17,426 nt of DNA from an uncultured beta proteobacterium (GCA_902826155.1 CADEDU010000032.1:51467-68892); one strand, 5' to 3'; positions 7,913 to 14,999 are shown, counted from the first letter of the stretch. The notes: generated by a model from the letters alone, not told the origin. Made by a program: numbers and translations.

Positions 7913-9327
7913 AAATCGTGCGTTCGAACAAAGGACTGGGACGCACCAAGGCCGAACCACTAACCGACTTAGCCGTGCGCTCGCTCAAGGCTGGCCAGAA
8001 GCGAATCGATGGCAGGGAAACCGGTAAAGCTGGGCGACTCATGATAAGAGCGCGCGCAGTCGGCCGTGGTCAGCGCCGGGAGATCGTACGCGAGTTTTTC
8101 TTTCGCTATCGCAACGGTTGCGTGGATCGTCTCATTCGGCTAGGAACCTATCCTGAGCTTTCGCTACGAGAAGCAAATAGAAAAGCGGATCAACAGAGCG
8201 AACTCATCCGCAATGGTGTCGACCCGCAAGCGCAACGCGAGCGACAACATGCGGAACAACGTCGACGCGAGCGCGAAGAGCGCGAAACGTTGGAGCGTGA
8301 AGCGCGGCGCGGGACCCTCGCCGACTTGTTTCGACACTACGTTGAGCACCTCCGAAACGCAGGCAAAGTAAGTGCGACCCAAGTCGAGAGATCGTTAGCC
8401 TTGCATGTGTCCGGCCCGTTTCCGAGCTTGGCCGATCGAGCCGCCAACGAGATCACATCGGACGACATCTCCGATGTGCTTGCCCTCATGATCTCGAAAG
8501 GCATTGCGCGCCGAACTAACCTCGTGCGGGCATATATGCGCGCGGCGTTCGCCTACGGAGCCAAGCTCGACAACGATCCAAGGCGAAAGGCGGCTGCCAT
8601 CAAGGCTGGCGACTCCACCGAGTTCCGCAAGCTCTTTGCGATCCGAGAGAACCCCGTCGCGATCGTCGCCCGCATTGCGGAGTACGACCGAGCCCGTGAT
8701 CGCGTGCTGAACGATGATGAACTTCGTGACTATTGCAAGGGCCTCGTTGATTTGCATCCTGCAATTGGCGGTTTGCTAAAGGGAGCCCTTCTGCTTGGCG
8801 GGCAGCGCCTTTCCCAGTTGAAGCGCGTAACGTGGGCCGATTTCGATGCGAAGGCTCGCACTCTGCGACTGCGCGATACAAAGGGACGAGGCGGCGTTCG
8901 CGATCACGCTCTGCCGGTCTCGAATCAAGTCGCCGCGATCCTCAGCAGAATGCGCGCACTCAATCCGCAGGGCCTAATCTTCTCGACTAGGGGCGGCGAA
9001 ATCGAGATCGACCTTTCGACCCTTTCAAACGCTGTACGAGATATCGCCGGCAAGTCGGCCCAATTGCGATCCGAGCGCGCGTATTCCTTGGGTGACCTTC
9101 GTCGAACGGTAGAAACACGGCTCGCTGCGCTTGGCATTTCAAAAGAGATCCGGGCGCAGGTTTTGTCGCATGGACGATCCAGCGGCGTGCAAGAGCGCCA
9201 CTATGATCGGCACGACTATTTGCCAGAAAAAGCTACGGCCCTTGCAAAATGGGAACGACACGTATCGAGCGTTCTGAAGGGCGAGAAAACGAAAGTCGTC
9301 AAAGGGCGATTTCGTCGTCGCGACTAG
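7891..9327 (+). CDS. Tyrosine recombinase/integrase with DUF4102-type arm-binding N-terminus
   Basis: A 478-residue P4/prophage-type integrase that would insert or excise the island at the adjacent tRNA site. Residues about 20-110 resemble the Arm DNA-binding domain (FRYRNGCVDRLIRLGTYPELSLREANRKA). A highly charged Arg/Glu linker follows (about 113-145), then a core-binding domain and a catalytic domain (about 285-450). Catalytic residues visible are Arg306 (GGQRLSQL), Arg404 (DLRRT), His427 (LSHG) and the nucleophile Tyr438 (HYDR). The His of the usual HxxR motif is Gly401 (LGDLRRT), which is unusual and may reduce activity. Two ATGs, at 7891 and 7903, lie in a direct repeat of ATGGGGACCA and neither has a good ribosome site. 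It is transcribed away from the tRNA fragment. Confidence 0.93.
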   Translation: MGTSMGTKIVRSNKGLGRTKAEPLTDLAVRSLKAGQKRIDGRETGKAGRLMIRARAVGRGQRREIVREFFFRYRNGCVDRLIRLGTYPELSLREANRKADQQSELIRNGVDPQAQRERQHAEQRRREREERETLEREARRGTLADLFRHYVEHLRNAGKVSATQVERSLALHVSGPFPSLADRAANEITSDDISDVLALMISKGIARRTNLVRAYMRAAFAYGAKLDNDPRRKAAAIKAGDSTEFRKLFAIRENPVAIVARIAEYDRARDRVLNDDELRDYCKGLVDLHPAIGGLLKGALLLGGQRLSQLKRVTWADFDAKARTLRLRDTKGRGGVRDHALPVSNQVAAILSRMRALNPQGLIFSTRGGEIEIDLSTLSNAVRDIAGKSAQLRSERAYSLGDLRRTVETRLAALGISKEIRAQVLSHGRSSGVQERHYDRHDYLPEKATALAKWERHVSSVLKGEKTKVVKGRFRRRD

Positions 9328-9683
9328 TTTAGCGATATGCCGAAGAAGGCGGCTCAAGGTACCCATCAATAGCTTTGTCGGGTTGGATGACGGACAAACC
9401 ATCGATCTCCCGACTCGCCGATCGATCACAGCCCCGGGACCGCAACTTGCCTCTCGGTACCCAACACATCGTGGGCGTCGACTCGGCCCCCCGCAGGCGC
9501 GGGGGGCAGGCGCATCGCACGTAACGCGACGAGTCGATGACGTACCCAGCCTCTTCGCTAGGCAATTTTCTTGACGGGACGGCAAATCCACTTCAACCGC
9601 AGCTTCGGCGATTATTCCCTCAGCGGCGCCAGCTTGGAGGATTGATCTTCCGGCAGATCCTAGGCGGGTGCGCATCGCACTGC
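9328..9683. other. Non-coding gap after integrase
   Basis: About 356 bases without a supportable gene. It holds a very stable GC hairpin (9486-9507) and an 11-base direct repeat GCGCATCGCAC at 9510-9520 and 9670-9680. No rho-independent terminator with a T-run was found after the integrase or after the converging minus-strand gene. Confidence 0.55.
9486..9507. repeat. Perfect 9-bp GC hairpin
   Basis: Arms GCCCCCCGC (9486-9494) and GCGGGGGGC (9499-9507) flank the loop AGGC. It lies between the converging integrase and carboxymuconolactone decarboxylase-like genes. No T-run follows on either strand, so it is not a standard terminator, though it could still act as a bidirectional transcription barrier or be the residue of a mobile element. 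Confidence 0.6.
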
Positions 9684-10241
9684 TCAGTCCGTGCTTCGGT
9701 TCGGCAGTCGGCAGAATCCTTGCGGCGGCACTTCGAGAGCGCTGTTGAACTTGCTCGAGAGATTCTGAAATGCAATGAGGCCCGTGAGTTCAACAATGGC
9801 ATCCTCAGTGAAGTGCTCTTTGATCCGCGCCATGAGCGCATCATCGACATCTCGATCGGAGTCGGTCATCGCTTCGGCGTAGTCGAGCGCCACGCGTTCA
9901 TGCTCGGCGAATAATGCGCTCTCCCGCCACCCATCGAGCGCCGCCACCTTCTCCGGGGCCGCGCCTCGTTTCATGAGCGTTGCAGAGTTGAGATCAACGC
10001 AGAACCGACAGTGGTTGATCTGCGAGACGCGGACCGTAACGAGCGAACGCAGCGCCGGATCGATCGGCGACGATCGGCGATCGATCATGCCGTACAGGAT
10101 CGCCACGCCAAGAAAGAGTGGTGGTGCGCGCGCCCACAGGAGCGCCGAGTCGAGCACGGCACCATACTTGCGGCGCTGGTTCCAGAAGAACGGACGCAGA
10201 TACCAGGGATAGCTGTTCAGTGGCTTTGCAGCGAGGCGCAT
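9684..10241 (-). CDS. Carboxymuconolactone decarboxylase/AhpD-like family protein
   Basis: A 185-residue soluble protein of the CMD/AhpD fold. The core SLVTVRVSQINHCRFCVDLNSATLMKRG (about residues 66-93) contains the redox CxxC pair Cys78 and Cys81. The His that follows in classic AhpD (CxxCxxxH) is Asn85 here. The phrase RKYGAVLDSALLWARAPPLFLGVAILYG (about 24-51) is a good N-terminal core for this subgroup. Members act as thiol peroxidase partners or small-molecule decarboxylases; the substrate cannot be read from sequence. The start at 10241 is 22 bases beyond the stop of the broken methyltransferase, and the strong AAGGAGG (10268-10274) is too far upstream to serve this ATG well. It is the last gene of the minus-strand Rieske cluster, where a redox role would fit. 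Confidence 0.85.
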   Translation of the reverse strand: MRLAAKPLNSYPWYLRPFFWNQRRKYGAVLDSALLWARAPPLFLGVAILYGMIDRRSSPIDPALRSLVTVRVSQINHCRFCVDLNSATLMKRGAAPEKVAALDGWRESALFAEHERVALDYAEAMTDSDRDVDDALMARIKEHFTEDAIVELTGLIAFQNLSSKFNSALEVPPQGFCRLPNRSTD

Positions 10242-10263
10242 GGCGAATGGTGACCGATCCCGG

Positions 10264-10433
10264 TCATTCCTCCTTCAGGGTCTCATTAGCACCGCGCGGA
10301 CGCGGAACGATTCGCGGTGTACGGTTCCGATATCGCTCATATGCCTCGCCGAACTGAGATTGCATTTCGCCTCGCGCAGCGACAGCTGGGCATACATGAA
10401 CACCAGAATCGGGAACATCGCAAGCAGCAGCGA
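10264..10433 (-). pseudogene. Broken isoprenylcysteine carboxylmethyltransferase-like gene, C-terminal remnant
   Basis: The minus strand encodes SLLLAMFPILVFMYAQLSLREAK (given here in two parts: the hydrophobic run to about 10395, then AQLSLREAK), and after a frame change near 10360-10372, QFGEAYERYRNRTPRIVPRPRG to the stop at 10264. Both pieces align with the end of the intact paralogue at 16362-17033 (MFPILLTMYVRLSLREEQ and FGEAYRAYMARTPRFIPRL). The first two-thirds of the gene, including the GPYxxVRHPxY motif, is missing; in the first frame a TGA stop lies just upstream. It is therefore 5'-truncated and frameshifted. An open frame from 10509 reads through the second part but fuses unrelated sequence to it. 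Confidence 0.82.
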
Positions 10434-10545
10434 ACAGTGCGTGGCGTTTCATGGCGTGAGTCCAGTAGGTGGTACGGTCAGAGGCGGATGAAGGGTTCCA
10501 ACCGAGCAATGTCGCCTCAACAATTGCCCGGTCTTGCGATGGGGA

Positions 10546-10827
10546 TCAGGACGGCCCGCGCGCTTTTGATTGCACCCAGCCGAACAGCGCGCCGGCGAGA
10601 AAGCCGGCGATCGTCGCCGAAGCGAACCCTACGGCGAGATCGAGGCCAGCCAGCGGCTTGTTCGGTGGACGGCGTATCGATTCGAGATCGATCGCGTGCA
10701 TCCAGGTCGAAAAAAATCGAATCGTTTGTTCGGGCGCGAGCCAGCTCGCGAGCAAGCACGCGACATACGTCACCGCCACGGTGACTGCGGCAGCGACTGC
10801 CGGAGCGAGAACAGGCTTCGTGTTCAT
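10546..10827 (-). CDS. DUF5676-like small membrane protein
   Basis: A 93-residue protein with two predicted membrane helices (about residues 10-30 and 64-86). Between them is a WMHAIDLESI segment that resembles the WxHGxDLxxI loop of DUF5676 proteins, and the C-terminal helix AGFLAGALFGWVQ also fits. The family is small and of unknown function; I recognise it mainly from metal-resistance neighbourhoods. The ATG at 10827 has a clear AAGGAG ribosome site 7 bases upstream. It lies 66 bases after the Rieske gene and probably shares its transcript, with the broken methyltransferase and the CMD-like gene following. Confidence 0.7.
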   Translation of the reverse strand: MNTKPVLAPAVAAAVTVAVTYVACLLASWLAPEQTIRFFSTWMHAIDLESIRRPPNKPLAGLDLAVGFASATIAGFLAGALFGWVQSKARGPS

Positions 10828-10893
10828 TGCAGATCTCCTTTGATGACATCGAGCTCAACCACTCACTCCAATCGGTCGAACGGGTCGTGGCGC

Positions 10894-11505
10894 TCAAGCA
10901 ACCTCGGGCATCACGCCGATCTCGATCACGGTCTGGCTCGTGTAGCGGTACGGTGGAACGACCAAGTTGGTCGGTGCGGGGACGCCTTTGTGGACGCGCC
11001 CGGCAAGATCGAACCGGGAGCCATGGCACGGGCAGAAGAACTCGCCTGCGCCGCGGGCCCCCGTGGCAGCACGGAACGTAGGAATGCAGCCAAGATGCGT
11101 ACACAGCCCGAGCAGCACGCCGATCTCCGGTTTGCGCGCACGAAACGCGTTCACTGCGAACGAAGGCTGCTGTCGCGCGACGCGTGAGTCCGGATCCCGA
11201 AGGCGCACCCGTGCAGCTGCGTCCTGGATCCCCGCGAGCGCTTCTGGACTACGCTTGAATATCCACACGGGCTTGCTGCGCCAACTTACTGTCTCGAGCT
11301 GGTCGAGCTGCAGCCGGCCGATGTCGACCGTCACCGGACTCCCGGCGCTGCGGGCCCGCTCGCTCGGTGAACAGGACGCAACGAAGGGCCACAGCGCGCC
11401 AGCAACGCCCAGTCCACCGATCGTCTCGACTACAAAGCTAAGCGTCCGGCGCCGAGTGGCATCCGGTTGCTCGACGCCACCGCCGAACAGTTCTTCCCGA
11501 TTCAT
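10894..11505 (-). CDS. petA: Rieske iron-sulfur protein (ubiquinol-cytochrome c reductase PetA-like)
   Basis: A 203-residue membrane-anchored Rieske protein. A twin-arginine-type N-terminus (TRRRTLSFV, residues 18-26) precedes one hydrophobic helix ending in ALWPFVASCSPSERARSAG, typical of cytochrome bc1 Rieske subunits. The [2Fe-2S] ligands are in CTHLGC (Cys135, His137) and CPCHGSRFD (Cys158, His161), with Cys140 and Cys160 as the expected disulfide; all are intact. RVHKGVPAPTNLVVPPYRY follows, as in the family. No cytochrome b or c1 gene is nearby, so it is an orphan subunit, either a spare for the chromosomal bc1 complex or part of another redox chain. A GGAG site lies 9 bases before the ATG. 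A broken second copy is at 15000-15143. Confidence 0.93.
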   Translation of the reverse strand: MNREELFGGGVEQPDATRRRTLSFVVETIGGLGVAGALWPFVASCSPSERARSAGSPVTVDIGRLQLDQLETVSWRSKPVWIFKRSPEALAGIQDAAARVRLRDPDSRVARQQPSFAVNAFRARKPEIGVLLGLCTHLGCIPTFRAATGARGAGEFFCPCHGSRFDLAGRVHKGVPAPTNLVVPPYRYTSQTVIEIGVMPEVA

Positions 11506-11526
11506 GGCTTCATCTCCGCGGGCCTA

Positions 11527-11541
11527 GGACGTGCACCGTCC
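11527..11541. promoter_or_regulatory. Short dyad upstream of Rieske gene
   Basis: Arms GGACG and CGTCC flank TGCAC, 21 bases upstream of the Rieske start. On the minus strand it is bordered by TTGGAC- and TAGGCC-like hexamers, but their 11-base spacing is too short for a promoter. A possible operator; weak. Confidence 0.25.
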
Positions 11542-11654
11542 AAGGCATGCGTACATGCGGCAACGACACGGATTGCAATGGGGACCACGACCCTGGATCG
11601 TTGCGCGCGCAGATCGGTTCGCGCGCTACGATCGGGGCGAGACGGGGCGTGCGG

Positions 11655-12083
11655 CTAATCGCGCAGCCGATGCAGGAAGATGGCTATCGGAACGGGAGGA
11701 GGCAGTGACGGATAGGAGGGCTTTTGCGCGTGATGGCGCAACGGGTCACCGCCCAAGACCTGCCAGTGCACAACAACAGACTGGAGTACTGCGCCCGACG
11801 TCGCGGGGTCATTGGGTGACCCGGCGATGGATTCGTCGACTTGTGCGCAATGCGCATCGAACTTTGCGGAAGAGTCGTGTGCCGCGTCGTGCGGTTCCGC
11901 TGCGCCGCCTCCGTCTTCGACCAGACCGTGATGTTGGTGATGAAGAGACGAAGTGCCTCCATCCCCGAGCGCGCGATTCGGACAGGGCTGGCCGGCCATC
12001 GCGACCTGATGGAACGCGAGCAGCAGCGCCAACAAAACGCTCAGCGCGTAGGGTCGTGAACCGGGTCGGCAGAAACTATACAT
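11655..12083 (-). CDS. Small secreted His-rich protein, probably metal-binding
   Basis: A 142-residue protein with a signal peptide (hydrophobic YALSVLLALLLAFHQVAMA, residues 12-30, cleavage likely after AMA). The mature part has an HHQHH cluster (48-52), scattered His (65, 69, 78, 106, 117-118), two Cys, and a tail PSLPPPVPIAIFLHRLRD. This layout of signal peptide, His patch and Pro-rich hydrophobic tail resembles the small CopL/DUF2946-type proteins found in copper and mercury islands, but I cannot name a family firmly. It is likely periplasmic. No strong ribosome site precedes the ATG. It is divergent from the Cys-rich secreted protein at 12276 across a 192-bp gap. A long plus-strand frame covers the same bases and looks like an antisense shadow. 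Confidence 0.65.
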   Translation of the reverse strand: MYSFCRPGSRPYALSVLLALLLAFHQVAMAGQPCPNRALGDGGTSSLHHQHHGLVEDGGGAAEPHDAAHDSSAKFDAHCAQVDESIAGSPNDPATSGAVLQSVVVHWQVLGGDPLRHHAQKPSYPSLPPPVPIAIFLHRLRD

Positions 12084-12275
12084 TTCGAAACGCTAGCCCA
12101 TATCTCGCCCCGGCGATTGACGATCCTCAAGTCCGCTTCACGAAGAACCTCGCCTTCGGGGCAGGAGACTCCGGTCGACCGACGGATCCCCTCCGGGTAT
12201 GCGGCGAGTTTGGACGCGCCTGCCTTGATGGTTCGGGAGCGGTATCATCCGGGCGCCGAATCAACGAATAATCAA
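12084..12275. promoter_or_regulatory. Divergent intergenic region with 10-bp palindrome
   Basis: A 192-bp gap between two divergently transcribed genes for small secreted proteins, so it must hold promoters for both directions if they are expressed. A perfect palindrome CGGTCGACCG is at 12172-12181 near its centre. I found no convincing -35/-10 pair and no MerR-type 19-bp spacer promoter here. Confidence 0.35.
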
Positions 12276-12689
12276 GTGCGCTGTCTGAAGACCATCGTTC
12301 TATGTCTGCTACTGCTCGTGGTCCCGCTGCAGGGGATCGCGACGGCGCCGATGGCTTTCTGCGGCGATCAGGGCGACATGGCGCGCATCTCGGCGACTCC
12401 ACCGAGCGCTCAGAAGAACGTGGATCAGGACACAGCGGGGGCTGTCGAGCCTTCTTGGCACGGCGTCGTCGCGCAGGTTGACGATCGAGGTGGCTGCCCG
12501 GATTGCCAATGCAGGGTCTGTGGCGCGTGCTGCACTGCGGCCGGGCTGCCTTCCACTCGCGATGCTCTGAGCACCTTGCTCGGACGTGCGGGACTTTGCC
12601 CCTTCGGCATCCTCGATCCCCTCAAGGGTCGTATTCCTTCGACCCTCGACCGCCCGCCGCCAGCCCCTCGCCCCACGCGCGTCGTGTAG
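12276..12689 (+). CDS. Small secreted Cys-rich protein, probably metal-binding
   Basis: A 137-residue protein if started at GTG 12276; the same frame is open upstream, but the signal peptide starts here (KTIVLCLLLLVVPLQGIATA, residues 5-24). The mature part carries a dense cluster CPDCQCRVCGACC, with Cys at 74, 77, 79, 82, 85 and 86, and ends in a Pro-rich tail DRPPPAPRPTRVV. The six closely spaced cysteines suggest binding of a soft metal or disulfide exchange in the periplasm; neither is proven. Organisation resembles the divergent His-rich protein, and both belong with the small secreted proteins of metal islands. It is first in a plus-strand series that continues with two membrane proteins and a broken metal ATPase. 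The family name is unknown to me. Confidence 0.62.
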   Translation: MRCLKTIVLCLLLLVVPLQGIATAPMAFCGDQGDMARISATPPSAQKNVDQDTAGAVEPSWHGVVAQVDDRGGCPDCQCRVCGACCTAAGLPSTRDALSTLLGRAGLCPFGILDPLKGRIPSTLDRPPPAPRPTRVV

Positions 12690-12809
12690 TGCGGCGCAAC
12701 GGGGAGGTTGCCTTCGCAGCCTTCCAACCCAAGATACGAACGCTTCGCGCGCGACTGCGCCTGGTTCGTCCGCATTGTCGGTGGATTCAAATTGCGAGGA
12801 TTCCCACAG

Positions 12810-13301
12810 GTGTCAACTACAAGCCCACCCGAATTACCGTTTGTGCTCTTCGCTTTTCTTCTGCACTTCGCCTGGGAGATGCTACAGGCTCCGCTCTGGG
12901 TAGGGATGGCGGAGATGCCGCACTGGCAAGCGGCGCGCGCGTGCACGGTCGCGACGCTCGGTGATGTGATCATCGCGCTCGTCGCCTTCTGGGCGGGCGC
13001 GGTCGTGGCGCAAACGCGTCGATGGTTGTTGTCACCGAAGCACCGAGCGGTGATCGCTTACGTGCTGGTCGGGCTGGTCTTGACCGTTGCCTATGAGTAT
13101 CTCGCCACAGGTCCGCTCGGACGCTGGGAGTACACCGCTTCGCAGCCTCGGTTGCCGTGGATCGGTACCGGGATTGCGCCGGTGCTGCAGTGGCTGACGC
13201 TGCCGTTTGCGACGCTCTGGTTGGCACGAGCGCATTGCTGGGGCCGCATCGTGTTGAGTCAAACAGCGAGCGGCAATGAAACCAGCCGCTCCCGTGGCTA
13301 G
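12810..13301 (+). CDS. Four-helix membrane protein of unknown function
   Basis: A 163-residue integral membrane protein with helices at about 9-28, 48-67, 79-98 and 121-141. Polar and aromatic residues lie inside or beside the helices (LLHFAWEMLQAP at 17-28, AYEYLATGPLGRWEY at 94-108, GIAPVLQWLTLP at 121-132), suggesting a binding site rather than a simple anchor. I do not recognise the family. The GTG start at 12810 is preferred because a GCGAGGA site lies 9 bases upstream. A TTG at 12708 would add 34 residues without membrane character and sits too close to its GGGGAG. The gene ends 5 bases before the DUF457-like gene, so the two are almost certainly co-translated and may act together. Confidence 0.75.
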   Translation: MSTTSPPELPFVLFAFLLHFAWEMLQAPLWVGMAEMPHWQAARACTVATLGDVIIALVAFWAGAVVAQTRRWLLSPKHRAVIAYVLVGLVLTVAYEYLATGPLGRWEYTASQPRLPWIGTGIAPVLQWLTLPFATLWLARAHCWGRIVLSQTASGNETSRSRG

Positions 13302-13306
13302 AGACG

Positions 13307-13849
13307 ATGGACACGCTGTCGCATGCACTTTGGGTCGGTGCGGGCGCGGTGATTGCGCAACGCAGGCGGCTGATCGAAGTGCGAACCACCATTGCGATGA
13401 GCGCGCTCGCTGTGCTGCCCGACGTCGTTCACCTCGTACCAATCGCATTTTGGTCGCTATTCGGCGACGGATCGTTCGTGGCGTTCTACGCCTACGCAGT
13501 TGCCCTGCCGGGTGAAGAACCCGCGATGCCATCTGTCGTATCGCTCCTCGCCCACCATTTCCACTGCGTCATGCACAGTGCCCCCGTTGCGGCTGCAATC
13601 ACCGCACTCGCGTGGATCGTGCATCGTCCGCTATGGATTCCTTTGCTCGGATGGTGGTCGCACATCGTGATCGATGTCTTCACCCACTCGGTCGACTACT
13701 ACCCGTCGCCGGTGTTGTACCCGTTTACCTATCGCGGCTTCGACGGCCTGGCCTGGAACAAGCCGATATACCTCATGCTGAACTATGCGGTCTTGGTCGC
13801 GACCTACCTATGGTTGTTTCGAACGCGCAAGCGCGGTCACTCAATTTGA
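13307..13849 (+). CDS. DUF457/YdjM-type membrane-bound metal-dependent hydrolase-like protein
   Basis: A 180-residue multipass membrane protein beginning MDTLSHALWVGAG, the classic start of the YdjM/DUF457 group. Candidate metal ligands recur as in that family: His6, Asp39 and His42 (LPDVVH), His83-His86 (HHFH), His90, and His119/Asp123/His127 (HIVIDVFTHS) followed by DYYPSPVLYPF. The family is annotated as putative inner-membrane metal-dependent hydrolases and resembles phospholipase C-like zinc enzymes; the substrate is unknown. It follows the four-helix membrane gene by 5 bases and precedes the broken copper-type ATPase by 24 bases. The ATG is unambiguous, though the short gap offers only a weak ribosome site, consistent with coupled translation. 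Confidence 0.85.
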   Translation: MDTLSHALWVGAGAVIAQRRRLIEVRTTIAMSALAVLPDVVHLVPIAFWSLFGDGSFVAFYAYAVALPGEEPAMPSVVSLLAHHFHCVMHSAPVAAAITALAWIVHRPLWIPLLGWWSHIVIDVFTHSVDYYPSPVLYPFTYRGFDGLAWNKPIYLMLNYAVLVATYLWLFRTRKRGHSI

Positions 13850-13873
13850 TGACCTACGTCGAAGGGGCACGCG

Positions 13874-14229
13874 ATGAACGGTTCTCAGGTGGTGCAGTTG
13901 GCGCACACACCATCGTCGCCGATTGCTGAGAGCGACGGTCGCGTCTGCCCGATGCATCCGCAGATTCGGCGACCCGCGCCGGGCGAATGCCCCTTGTGCG
14001 GCATGGTGCTAAAGCCGGGGTTGCCGAACCTGGAAGAGGAGGCAATCCCACACCGGCCGTGCTGTGGGCCGGGTGGCCTTTCTTCGTGCACGCGGTCCGT
14101 TCGATCACGCAATGCAGCCCGAACATGGGGACCCCGAACGAACTCGGTGTGGCAGCCGCGTATCTTTACGGCGTCATCGCAACGATCGCCCCGGGCCTAT
14201 TTCCTGCGGTGTTTGGCGAAGGCGGCCAC
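13874..14229 (+). pseudogene. Broken CopA-type heavy-metal P1B ATPase (N-terminal and first membrane part only)
   Basis: The first frame encodes a heavy-metal-binding domain, VCPMHPQIRRPAPGECPLCG (residues 24-43; Cys25, His28, Cys39, Cys42), then LPNLEEE. At about 14041 the coding shifts to another frame reading NPTPAVLWAGWPFFVHAVRS and then GVAAAYLYGVIATIAPGLFP, which are recognisable membrane helices of CopA/SilP-like P1B ATPases (LWGGWPFFxxG and LGxGAAYLYS in intact members). Helices between the metal-binding domain and this segment are missing, so there is an internal deletion as well as a frameshift. The CPC motif, DKTGT phosphorylation site and nucleotide domain are absent. Homology ends near 14229. 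The ATG has a GAAGGGG site 7 bases upstream, so the gene was once properly translated as part of the plus-strand operon. Confidence 0.85.
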
Positions 14230-14460
14230 ACCCGGCTACGGCATGGCCCACAACTTCAGGTCGCTGGCGGGATTTGCGCAGGAGCTACGTCGAATCTGGT
14301 TCGACTGCCTGCGCCGACGTAGTCAACGTTCACGCCGCGCAGGGATGGCTCTGGAACGTGCCACCACCGGGTGCCGGAACGCCGCACGCCCGAATCTGCG
14401 AGCGAACTGTCGTCCAGACGAAGCGCCGCAGCCAAATCGACACGAGGCCAGCGTCGGGCC

Positions 14461-14682
14461 CTACAGAGGACCGTAGTCCTCGAGGAATGAATAAGCCGAA
14501 CGCGGCCCACTTGTACGCGCAGTGGGGACGAACGCCTCTGGTCGTTGCTGCTGTGACTTGGCCAAAGCATCCTTCCACCACTGTTCGTCGAACGACCAAA
14601 ATCCATTGGCGTGCACGGTCGTAGCGCTGAGCGCGGCCGCTATCCCCACTGCAATGAAGCCAGTCCGCATTACGTTTCGCAT
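14461..14682 (-). CDS. Small secreted protein of unknown function
   Basis: A 73-residue protein with a good signal peptide (MRNVMRTGFIAVGIAAALSATTVHA, shown by its Arg start and hydrophobic core; cleavage likely after VHA at 25). A Trp-rich start to the mature part follows (NGFWSFDEQWWKDALAKSQQ), and the tail is SAYSFLEDYGPL. A TGGAG ribosome site lies 7 bases before the ATG. I do not recognise a family. It is transcribed against its neighbours, between the broken ATPase and the broken Rieske gene, and may have its own promoter at 14712-14739. Ribosome site, signal peptide and compact size make it credible despite its length. Confidence 0.6.
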   Translation of the reverse strand: MRNVMRTGFIAVGIAAALSATTVHANGFWSFDEQWWKDALAKSQQQRPEAFVPTARTSGPRSAYSFLEDYGPL

Positions 14683-14999
14683 GATTTTTCTCCAGTATCA
14701 AGTCAGGGGAATCTCTAACCACTTGGTGATCGTATTCAAATCACCCGTGCGAAAGCTTACGAAATGGACGGCAACACTTTGGTTGCGCAAGCATTACGTT
14801 TGCGTCATTTACATGGATGACGCCATGAGGCGGGAGGGTGTATTCGTTGCGATGAGCGTCCGGGACACCAAGCCGGGCTCGCTCTTCCGTGCCGCGCATA
14901 AAGCGGCGCGTGCGAAGCCAGTGATCCGATAGACGAATCATCATCGCAGTCGTGCCACGCCGAGGCGTTCGACGCGAAGTTCAGATCGGTGTTGAATCG
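14683..14999. other. Gap without a supportable gene
   Basis: About 317 bases between the small secreted protein and the Rieske remnant. Apart from the possible promoter at its left end I see no gene. Short open frames on both strands lack motifs. The missing N-terminal half of the broken Rieske gene is not detectable here. Confidence 0.5.
14712..14739 (-). promoter_or_regulatory. Possible sigma-70 promoter for small secreted protein
   Basis: On the minus strand, TTGAAT (complement of 14734-14739) and TAGAGA (complement of 14712-14717) are separated by 16 bases and point at the small secreted gene starting at 14682. The match is moderate. Confidence 0.3.

Noticed and set aside
10061..10085. 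GATCGGCGA tandem and palindromic pattern
   Set aside because: It is inside the CMD-like coding sequence, where it encodes ordinary family residues (IDRRSSPID); likely codon coincidence.
11531..12271. Plus-strand open frame of 246 codons
   Set aside because: Arg-rich and without motifs; it is antisense to the His-rich secreted protein, which has a signal peptide.
12625..12646. AGGGTCG/CGACCCT hairpin as a terminator
   Set aside because: It lies before the stop codon of the Cys-rich gene and has no T-run.
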